Below, in pieces: positions 6,736 through 11,976 of a stretch of 11,976 nucleotides of DNA. Origin of the DNA: UBA11579 sp039714215 (GTDB lineage Bacteria > Chloroflexota > Anaerolineae > Anaerolineales > UBA11579); assembly GCA_039714215.1 (NCBI GenBank), contig JBDLJU010000081.1:1-11976 (forward strand), read 5' to 3'. The first letter of the stretch is position 1, and each line of letters opens with the position of its first letter. Both the position numbers and the translations under genes were made by a program. Below the pieces are notes generated by a model. It had not been told where the DNA came from. It was given only the letters and a program-made list of their open reading frames with translations, and did no database searches.

Positions 6736-7566
6736 ATGAAGCAGCTCAAAGAGAATCACAGCAAAGAATTGATCGGGCTATTTCCAGAGTACAGGTGGAA
6801 CTATATCGCAGATTCAATCCTGGAAGGCTACATGGGGCAGGTTTTGGTTGATGATCAAGAATCCCCAAATGTTGTGGCTTTAACTTTACCTGAGCAAAAA
6901 ATCCATATCCTGGGGGGTGATGCGGGGCATGCAGCCGCACGGGATTATCTCGCCGGGCTGAAGGGTTTTTCCATGCTGCTTACCGGCAGCCTGGGATGGA
7001 AGGAATTATTGGATGAAGTCCATCCTGGCAAGATCATCACCCTCAAGCGGTATGCCTTCAACGGCGATAGTCTGGACATCGAACATTTGAAAAAACTGGC
7101 GTCAGGGCTGTCAGATGATTTCTGGATTGTACGCATAGATTTGAAGCATGCTCAGAAGATCATGGCCGAGAAAAATGAGATGACCGAAGACCAGATGTTT
7201 GGTTTTAATTCAGCCGAAGAATTTTTGGCGAGCGGTTTTGGTTTCGTTGCCCTGGAAGGGGAGACGATTGTGTGCATTGCTTCGACAGGCGCAGTCTGTT
7301 CAAAAGGGATTGAAGTGCAGATCAACACGCATAAAAAATACCGCGGGCGGGGTCTGGCTTCTGCGGTTGGCGCGGCTTTGATCATTGAAGCGCTGGAAAA
7401 TGGGATTGATCCCAATTGGGACGCCGCTACGGAAATATCTGCGGGGCTGGCTGAAAAATTAGGGTATACCTCAAAGGGAGAATACGATTTCTATTTCTAC
7501 ACCGGGTCAAAATTCCTGGTTTCCCTGCGGAACTTTTTGCGGAGAATTCGCGGGAAAGAAATTTAA
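6736..7566 (+). CDS. GNAT family N-acetyltransferase (PF12746-like)
   Basis: A 276-residue protein. The C-terminal half is a GNAT fold that would transfer an acyl group from acetyl-CoA. The CoA-binding loop is YRGRGLASAVG at residues 202-212 (R/QxxGxG/A type), preceded by the beta strand EVQINTHK. The N-terminal half (about 1-130) has no clear motif, and this two-part layout and length fit the GNAT_acetyltran (PF12746) group. The substrate is unknown. The start is set by GGAGGG at 6719-6724; ATG at 6736 is chosen, with TTG at 6733 the only close rival. The open frame extends upstream into the terminators, but that part is not likely to be translated. There is no room for a promoter between the terminators and the start, so transcription must come through them or from inside the hairpin region. 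Confidence 0.8.
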   Translation: MKQLKENHSKELIGLFPEYRWNYIADSILEGYMGQVLVDDQESPNVVALTLPEQKIHILGGDAGHAAARDYLAGLKGFSMLLTGSLGWKELLDEVHPGKIITLKRYAFNGDSLDIEHLKKLASGLSDDFWIVRIDLKHAQKIMAEKNEMTEDQMFGFNSAEEFLASGFGFVALEGETIVCIASTGAVCSKGIEVQINTHKKYRGRGLASAVGAALIIEALENGIDPNWDAATEISAGLAEKLGYTSKGEYDFYFYTGSKFLVSLRNFLRRIRGKEI

Positions 7567-7632
7567 GCACGCGGATTATTGATTTTAGTCAGGGCATCTT
7601 CGACTTCGGGTTTGCGTTAGCTGGATGCCATC

Positions 7633-8529
7633 TTATGGTTTCCAGGTGGCGGTGTAGAAACGCAGGTAGCTCTCCACGTGTTTGAGCCAATAACCTTCAG
7701 TATGATCACCGGAATACTCGTGGAAGTGGTGCTCGATCCCGTAGGCTTCCAGCTGACCGGCAAACCAGGTCGCTGAGCGGCGGATGTCGTTCAGCTCGCT
7801 GCTGGCAATATCGAGGGTGATGCGGGGGGCTTGCTCCGGGGGAATCGCGGCTAACCAGTTTATCATCAGTTCAGCATCATCAAAGAAAACCGGGGCGCTG
7901 TGCCCGCCGAAAGCGCTGAATTTGTCCCAGTAATGTACCCCCAGATGCAGCGACCAGCTGCCACCGCGGGAGAGCCCGCCAACGGCGCGGTCTTCGCGCT
8001 GTGCGCTGGCGCGGTAGGCAGTTTCTATATAGGGGAGCACTTCTTCGATCAACGCCTGACCGAAGGGGAACTCACTCGGCTGGCGCCAATCGTCCACGTA
8101 GGGCATCACGATCAGGAAGGGGGCCGCTTCACCACCGGCGATCAAGGCATCGGCGGTATCTGCCGCGCCCAGCCGCACCCACTGGTCCTGGTTGAAGCTC
8201 TGCCCGTGGATCAGATACAACACCGGGAACTCAACCTCCGGCAGGGCAAAGTAGCACGGCGGCAGGTAGACCAGCATGTCGGTCGCTTCGGGCAGCAGCT
8301 GGCTGGGGACCTGGTCTTCGACGAGGATCCCGCCTTCGTGCCAGCATGCCAGCGGTGTGGGAGAAGGTGCCGCGGTATTGGTTGGGGCCTGGGTGGCCGT
8401 TGGGGATTCGGTTGGGCTGCTGGTCATGCCAGGCTTGGGGGGTGTCGGGATCACTGCGTCCACCTCCTCGACGGAGGCGCAGGCAGTCAGCAATCCGAGC
8501 AGTAGAAGGCCAAGCCATTGTTTTCTCAT
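7633..8529 (-). CDS. Secreted esterase lipoprotein (esterase D / PF00756 alpha/beta hydrolase)
   Basis: A 298-residue lipoprotein. MRKQWLGLLLLGLLTAC is a signal peptide with lipobox LTAC and lipidated C17. A Thr/Pro/Ser-rich linker follows to about residue 60. The rest is an alpha/beta hydrolase of the esterase D / putative esterase family. It shows VLYLIHGQ (oxyanion region) near 103-110, the nucleophile elbow GGLSRGG with S187, and the catalytic His H276 in SGDHTEGYW. The acid residue is not obvious; D248 or E245 are candidates. It likely hydrolyses esters (for example acyl groups on sugars) at the cell surface. No ribosome binding site is seen: a TACAAT -10 ends only 6 bases before the ATG, so the mRNA may be leaderless. 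Convergent with the GNAT gene, divergent from the membrane protein gene. Confidence 0.88.
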   Translation of the reverse strand: MRKQWLGLLLLGLLTACASVEEVDAVIPTPPKPGMTSSPTESPTATQAPTNTAAPSPTPLACWHEGGILVEDQVPSQLLPEATDMLVYLPPCYFALPEVEFPVLYLIHGQSFNQDQWVRLGAADTADALIAGGEAAPFLIVMPYVDDWRQPSEFPFGQALIEEVLPYIETAYRASAQREDRAVGGLSRGGSWSLHLGVHYWDKFSAFGGHSAPVFFDDAELMINWLAAIPPEQAPRITLDIASSELNDIRRSATWFAGQLEAYGIEHHFHEYSGDHTEGYWLKHVESYLRFYTATWKP

Positions 8530-8535
8530 GTGCAG

Positions 8536-8546
8536 ATTGTACCAGT
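8536..8546 (-). promoter_or_regulatory. Extended -10 promoter of the esterase gene
   Basis: On the minus strand this reads ACTGGTACAAT, a TGn extended -10 whose hexamer TACAAT ends 6 bases before the ATG at 8529. Transcription would start at about the A of the ATG, consistent with the lack of a ribosome binding site. Confidence 0.5.
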
Positions 8547-8557
8547 CTGTTGAAAAA

Positions 8558-8569
8558 CTGGTTCACCAG
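8558..8569. promoter_or_regulatory. Short dyad between the divergent esterase and membrane protein promoters
   Basis: CTGGT and ACCAG form an inverted repeat with a 2-base centre. A third ACCAG half lies at 8541-8545, inside the esterase promoter. A shared operator is possible; the evidence is positional only. Confidence 0.3.
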
Positions 8570-8572
8570 AAT

Positions 8573-8581
8573 TGTTATAAT
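8573..8581 (+). promoter_or_regulatory. Extended -10 promoter of the small membrane protein gene
   Basis: TGTTATAAT is a perfect extended -10 (TGn plus consensus TATAAT at 8576-8581). A TTGAAA at 8550-8555 is 20 bases upstream, too far for a normal -35. The leader would be about 55 bases long before the ATG at 8643. Confidence 0.55.
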
Positions 8582-8642
8582 AGATTTGAAGGATTACGGA
8601 GATTTATTTGTTTGTCGTTTATTTCGATCCAGGAGGTTGGCG

Positions 8643-8987
8643 ATGAAAGACTCATCATTCTGGGAGGTTACTGTACCACGGGTAATGAGCAGCTACGCCA
8701 TTACGATCTTCGCTATGCTTTGGGTTGGGTTCGCTCTTGCATTGATCATCGATCGTGAGTGGCTGGACCTGGTCTGGAATTGGGTGGGGGCGCTGCCTAC
8801 CATGGCTGAGATCATCATCTGGGTGCTGTTTCTGCCCATCATGGTCGGTCTTTGGATCTGGGAATCTTCCTGGTCAACTTTGGCCAGCCTGTTGGCATTT
8901 GCCGGAATCATTGGTTGGACGCTGCTCGCGGTATCCAGCTTTGTAAAAGCTATCCGCTCAGGGAGCTCTGGGGTTCAAAAGAAATAA
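8643..8987 (+). CDS. Small three-helix membrane protein of unknown function
   Basis: A 114-residue protein with three predicted membrane helices: about 17-36 (SYAITIFAMLWVGFALALII), about 54-72 (IIIWVLFLPIMVGLWIW and neighbours) and about 80-102 (LLAFAGIIGWTLLAVSSFV). The tail is basic (KAIRSGSSGVQKK), suggesting it faces the cytoplasm. Tryptophan is frequent near the helix ends. The start is certain: AGGAGG at 8631-8636 lies 6 bases before the ATG. A longer frame open upstream overlaps the esterase gene on the other strand and is not expected to be translated. No family is recognised. It is divergent from the esterase and upstream of the racemase, with which it might share a transcript (121-base gap). 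Confidence 0.8.
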   Translation: MKDSSFWEVTVPRVMSSYAITIFAMLWVGFALALIIDREWLDLVWNWVGALPTMAEIIIWVLFLPIMVGLWIWESSWSTLASLLAFAGIIGWTLLAVSSFVKAIRSGSSGVQKK

Positions 8988-9108
8988 ACCATGGATGGGA
9001 ATCTGGTTTGTGAGGAGGGGGAACATAATGGTGGGCTGTCAATGTTTGGAGAGATGGGTGGAAACCGAGTATGGATGTTTGTATTGTGTCGAGGTCAAGG
9101 AGAGCAAG

Positions 9109-9801
9109 ATGAAAACAATCGGATTGATCGGGGGGATGTCGTGGGAGTCTTCGGTGGAGTATTACCGGATCATTAACCAGCTGGTCCGCGAGAAAATGGG
9201 CGGGCTGCATTCCGCCAAATCGGTGATGGTTTCGGTTGACTTTGGGCCGGTGGAAGCCTTGATGCAATCTGGCGGGTGGGATGGCGTGCTCGCCGAGCTG
9301 ATCCAGGCGGCGCGCCAGGTGCAGGCGGGAGGCGCAGACTTTTTGCTGATCGCCACCAATACGATGCACAAGATGTACGCTGAGGTCGCTGATGCGATCG
9401 AGATCCCGATGATCCATATTGCGGATGCGGCTGGAGTCAAAATCAAGGAGGCGGGGCTGAGCAGGGTCGGCCTGCTGGGGACCGCTTTCACCATGGCGGA
9501 GGATTTCTACACCGGCCGGCTGGCGGAGCAGTTCGGTTTGGATGTGCTCGTTCCGGATGAGGCCGGGCAGGCGGAGGTTAACCGGATCATCTTTGAGGAG
9601 CTGGTGGTCGGGAAAATCCTGCCGGAGAGTAAAACCAAGTATCTTGAGGTGATTGGTGGTCTGGTGGCCCGCGGGGCACAGGGCGTAATCCTGGGCTGCA
9701 CCGAGATCCCGCTGTTGGTCAAAGCGGAGGATGCCAGCGTGCCGCTGTTCGATACCACCTTCATCCATGCCGAGGCGGCGGTGGAGGAAGCAGGCAGGTA
9801 G
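9109..9801 (+). CDS. Aspartate/glutamate racemase family protein (YgeA-like)
   Basis: A 230-residue PLP-independent amino acid racemase. It starts MKTIGLIGGMSWESS, the family N-terminus, with AAGGAG at 9097-9102, 6 bases before the ATG. The two catalytic positions are T83 (ATNTMHK) and C197 (LGCTEIPLL). This Thr/Cys pair, at the same numbers, is known from the E. coli YgeA enzyme, instead of the usual Cys/Cys pair. It would racemise or epimerise an amino acid, perhaps for cell wall or D-amino acid metabolism; the substrate is not certain. An in-frame ATG at 9028 with its own good ribosome binding site (AGGAGG at 9013-9018) would add 27 residues containing four Cys; I prefer the shorter form. 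The stop lies at the edge of an AGTAG/AGTC repeat. Confidence 0.88.
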   Translation: MKTIGLIGGMSWESSVEYYRIINQLVREKMGGLHSAKSVMVSVDFGPVEALMQSGGWDGVLAELIQAARQVQAGGADFLLIATNTMHKMYAEVADAIEIPMIHIADAAGVKIKEAGLSRVGLLGTAFTMAEDFYTGRLAEQFGLDVLVPDEAGQAEVNRIIFEELVVGKILPESKTKYLEVIGGLVARGAQGVILGCTEIPLLVKAEDASVPLFDTTFIHAEAAVEEAGR

Positions 9802-10060
9802 TTGGTAGTCTCTAGTCGGGTAGTCGGTGGTCTTTAGTCTGGTAGTCGGCTGTCGAGAATGCGTAGTTGAATTTGGAATCGAGGCTTTAGCCGGAACCCC
9901 CCTCCTTAATGGTGAATGGTAGTCAAAGAAAATTTATCCTCCCCCGCACGTGTGGAGGCATGAGATTGATTATTTGCGACACAACTTATTAATTTGTATG
10001 AAGGGCGGGCGGTTCGCCAACCGCCCCAACAGCACAAATTTCCTGAAAACCGATAACTGA
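9802..10060. repeat. Repeat-rich convergent intergenic region
   Basis: This 259-base gap lies between two convergent genes. Its left edge (9804-9855) is made of degenerate AGTC-type units (GGTAGTC, CTAGTC, GGTAGTCGG, TTTAGTC, GGTAGTCGG). Its right edge, continuing into the acyltransferase gene (10051-10082), carries the complementary type (CTGACTACTGCCTACTGAC). The arms are therefore roughly inverted. The middle holds GGCTTTAGCC (9883-9892) and a perfect hairpin at 10007-10026. No gene, tRNA or clear T-tailed terminator is seen. Similar AGTAG-type repeats are common between genes in several bacterial lineages. Confidence 0.55.
10007..10026. terminator. GC-rich hairpin between convergent genes
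   Basis: GGGCGGTT and AACCGCCC form a perfect 8-bp stem with loop CGCC. No T run follows on either strand, so it may be a repeat element (REP-like) or a weak bidirectional terminator. Confidence 0.35.
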
Positions 10061-11086
10061 CTACTGCCTACTGACAACTGCCTTAACCACCCAACGGTCT
10101 ACCCCGCCGAGGTGGTATTTGTATTCCTCGTCGCCGCGCATCAGGTCGAAGGCTGCAGTGTTTTCTTCGATGGCATCCTGGATCAGCAGGCCGATCAGCG
10201 AGATGCCCGGGGAAAGCTTGGCGAACTTGCTCGCCATGCAGGAGTTATAGACCCACACGCGGTTGTCGTAGACAAAATTGAGGTAGCCGGCGGCTTTCTC
10301 GCGGCCGACGATCAAAAAACGCAGGTCGAGCCAGCCGTGATCGGCGGCCGCCTGGGCAACGGCTTTGATCTGCTCGATCATTGTCCCCTGCAGGAAGGAG
10401 TCTTTTTCCGGTTCCTCACGCATCATTGCGAAGAAATCTTCCATTTCTGTGTCCAGGTCAGCCTGATCTTCCACCCGCACCACCCGGGTGGGGATGAAAT
10501 GGCGGAGCACGTTGCGCATCTTGCGGGTCAGCTCTCTACGGTAGCGGCTGTCCAGGGATTCGAGATAGGTATCAAAGTCTGCTGGCAGGGTGATCAGCGG
10601 TGAGGGCTGCAGGCGTTCCTGAGAGAAATTCAGCCCATATTTACCCGCGGCTGTCTCCAGCGCAGCCAGTGTGGGAGACTCTTCGAGGATGTTGGATATT
10701 TCTAGGGCTTCCCAGGTGGGGGCGTCCGGCCCGGTGAGGTGGGCGAGCAGCGCGTCGGTGAATGCATCCAGCTGCTCGGCAGGGACAATTAAGTCGAGGA
10801 AATCGGAAATCTCCAGGCTGCCCAATAAGAACAAAGCGGGCTTCCCGGCATGATTCTTGCTTAAAAAGAAGGGAGCGATCCCCGTGAGAGCGTCGTCTTG
10901 GTCTCGGCCGGTGAGAATATAAAGCTCGGCAGATTCCCATTCTCCGCCGCCAAGGTGCTGCCACCAGGCTCGCAGATACTCATGACGCAAGAAAGGCACA
11001 TTGCTGATGCTGCCAGCCAGCAGCTGGTTCCACTCTTCGGCCAGGGCGTCCCATGCTTGTACAGTTTGGATGGTATTGATTTTCAT
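10061..11086 (-). CDS. GNAT acyltransferase, CelD/BioF2-like (PF13480 type)
   Basis: A 341-residue protein with the layout of the Acetyltransf_6 / CelD group: an N-terminal degenerate GNAT-like half (about 1-165, including SNVPFLRHEYLRAWWQHLG) and a C-terminal GNAT-like half (about 165-335). The signature region is YDNRVWVYNSCMASKFAKL (273-291), then SPGISLIGLLIQDAI, then FDLMRGDEEYKYHLG (313-327). Proteins of this group acylate or aminoacylate components of cell-surface polysaccharides, or build peptide bridges like FemAB; the role here is not known. The ATG at 11084-11086 has only a weak GAGAG ribosome binding site. The last codons and the stop (VVSRQ-stop) lie inside an AGTAG-type repeat, so the natural C-terminus may have been changed. 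Divergent from the PP2C-like gene. Confidence 0.82.
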   Translation of the reverse strand: MKINTIQTVQAWDALAEEWNQLLAGSISNVPFLRHEYLRAWWQHLGGGEWESAELYILTGRDQDDALTGIAPFFLSKNHAGKPALFLLGSLEISDFLDLIVPAEQLDAFTDALLAHLTGPDAPTWEALEISNILEESPTLAALETAAGKYGLNFSQERLQPSPLITLPADFDTYLESLDSRYRRELTRKMRNVLRHFIPTRVVRVEDQADLDTEMEDFFAMMREEPEKDSFLQGTMIEQIKAVAQAAADHGWLDLRFLIVGREKAAGYLNFVYDNRVWVYNSCMASKFAKLSPGISLIGLLIQDAIEENTAAFDLMRGDEEYKYHLGGVDRWVVKAVVSRQ

Positions 11087-11137
11087 TCGGTTTACTCTCT
11101 TGATGATTGCTGATACTTAGACGCACTCCACTCCCAA

Positions 11138-11148
11138 ATTTTACCAGT
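11138..11148 (-). promoter_or_regulatory. Extended -10 promoter of the CelD-like acyltransferase gene
   Basis: On the minus strand this reads ACTGGTAAAAT, identical over 11 bases to the element at 1375-1385. Transcription would start near 11131, about 45 bases before the ATG at 11086. Confidence 0.5.
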
Positions 11149-11153
11149 ATAAT
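11148..11153 (+). promoter_or_regulatory. -10 element of the divergent PP2C-like gene
   Basis: A consensus TATAAT abuts the leftward -10. It sits within an imperfect dyad CCAGT (11144-11148), 9 bases, ACTGG (11158-11162). No good -35 is seen. The leader would be about 98 bases to the ATG at 11258. Confidence 0.35.
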
Positions 11154-11257
11154 AAAAACTGGAAGCAGGCTCCGGGAATGCAAATCGAGGAGCGCTTCAA
11201 TTAGATAATTATCCTCTCGATATTAAGAGAGCACGGTTTTGGAAGCGAATAGAACAG

Positions 11258-11976
11258 ATGACAAATTTTGACCTCAATATCCTACCAATTCACCGCCGGG
11301 CAGGCAAAGATCAAACCAGCCTGGCAGGTTTACGTGCTGCCGCCGCGCCGAAGCGAGCGGCTCGCGGCCGTAAGACGGATCAGCTGATCATCTTGCTCAG
11401 TTTCGATGGCCAGCCGCCGTTTTCAGATGAACGGATTGCAGAACTGCTCAGGCGTCTGGAAGCAGGCTTCTATGAAACCCCTGGTTCGCTGACCTCCGCC
11501 AGCCGCGAGATGATCGAAGAACTCAACGGCTTGCTGCTGAGCATCAACGAGCGCGGGGCGGGCACTCGAAAGCAGGTCAGCGGGTCGATCTCCGTGCTGG
11601 TGATCCGCAATCAAGACCTGTACCTCTCGCAGTCTGGTCCCGGTCACCTTTTCGTACTGATGCCGAAAAAAGTAGACTACGTCAGCGATGAGAAAGCCGC
11701 TGGACCGGGTTTAGGGGTCAGCCGCGCGGCGGCGATCCATTTTGCCCAGCTGTCTTTAGAGGCGGGATACCGCCTGCTGTTTACCCCAGAGATTCCAGAT
11801 GGGTGGACCGCCGAGACCTTCCAGGAAGCCCACAACCAGCCGTTCCATACTGCCCACAGCTGTTTCATGAATGACGGCGGGGAGAACGTATCCGCCGCTT
11901 TTGTAGATGTACTCCCTGGGAGCGGCGCGGTTGCGATGCTGCGAGCCGCCCCGACAGGCGTTGGGCATGATGCAGC
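11258..11976 (+). CDS. PP2C-like (PPM-type) domain protein, partial, runs off the right edge
   Basis: The first 239 residues of a rightward gene are visible, with no stop before the window end. A basic N-terminal stretch (about 12-40) is followed by a fold that looks like a PPM-type phosphatase. LIILLSFDG (43-51) stands where the metal-binding Asp-Gly is expected. It is followed by a helical region with ELNGLLLSIN (88-97), SGSISVLVIRNQDLYLSQSGPGHLFVL (108-134, split by a turn) in place of the usual VGDSRAYL strand, and SLEAGYRLLFTPE (166-178) in place of PGDRLLLCSDG. Several metal-binding Asp are missing, so it may be inactive or a binding domain. This fold call is inference. The ATG is chosen as the first in frame; the ribosome binding site is weak. 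The frame is also open upstream without a good start codon. Confidence 0.6.
   Translation, partial: MTNFDLNILPIHRRAGKDQTSLAGLRAAAAPKRAARGRKTDQLIILLSFDGQPPFSDERIAELLRRLEAGFYETPGSLTSASREMIEELNGLLLSINERGAGTRKQVSGSISVLVIRNQDLYLSQSGPGHLFVLMPKKVDYVSDEKAAGPGLGVSRAAAIHFAQLSLEAGYRLLFTPEIPDGWTAETFQEAHNQPFHTAHSCFMNDGGENVSAAFVDVLPGSGAVAMLRAAPTGVGHDA

Noticed and set aside
7567..7632. A terminator between the convergent GNAT and esterase genes
   Set aside because: Only a 6-bp GGCATC/GATGCC pairing with a loop of more than 20 bases and no T run is seen, so it is too weak to call.
8346..8642. An N-terminal extension of the small membrane protein
   Set aside because: It overlaps the esterase gene antisense and its promoter region, and the ATG at 8643 has a perfect AGGAGG 6 bases upstream.
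9804..9855. A CRISPR-like array in the short AGTC units
   Set aside because: The units are only 7-9 bases, degenerate and without unique spacers, and no cas gene is present.

Overview
This 12-kb window reads as a chromosomal segment of a bacterium, most plausibly of the Chloroflexota (class Anaerolineae). The assignment is inference. It rests on the protein mix: a membrane-anchored trypsin-like protease with a C-terminal jelly-roll domain, two unrelated GNAT-type acyltransferases, a degenerate PP2C-like protein, and lipoproteins with Thr/Pro- or Asn/Asp-rich linkers. Strong AGGAGG ribosome binding sites and AGTAG-type intergenic repeats fit as well. I see no rRNA, tRNA, CRISPR array, insertion sequence or phage gene, and no gene-free stretch longer than 300 bases.

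Left part (1-3312). The 5' end of a lipoprotein gene runs leftward off the window. Divergent from it is a rightward run: an aldo/keto reductase, a SAM-dependent O-methyltransferase with its own extended -10 promoter, a sugar-phosphate nucleotidyltransferase with a beta-helix tail, and a small unknown protein 2 bases behind it. The last three look co-transcribed.

Middle part (3313-7566). A membrane-anchored HtrA-like serine protease without a PDZ domain comes first. It carries an EF-hand-like loop and a C-terminal lectin-like domain. The next 291 bases hold the most interesting non-coding region of the window: a 14-bp perfect palindrome, a good sigma-70-type promoter, several hairpins and an intrinsic terminator, all before the glutamate dehydrogenase gene. 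This looks like a regulated leader or a small RNA of about 155 nt. Two tandem terminator hairpins follow glutamate dehydrogenase and almost touch the ribosome binding site of the next gene, a GNAT acetyltransferase.

Right part (7567-11976). A leftward secreted esterase lipoprotein is divergent from a three-helix membrane protein, and a YgeA-type aspartate/glutamate racemase follows the latter. The racemase converges on a leftward CelD/BioF2-like GNAT acyltransferase across a repeat-rich gap in which the acyltransferase stop codon lies inside a repeat. A divergent promoter then leads to a partial PP2C-like gene cut by the window end. An 11-base element, ACTGGTAMAAT (M = A or C), occurs upstream of three different genes and looks like a common extended -10 promoter.

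Most genes are ordinary housekeeping or envelope functions. Glutamate dehydrogenase and the racemase both touch glutamate/aspartate metabolism but are not in one operon.
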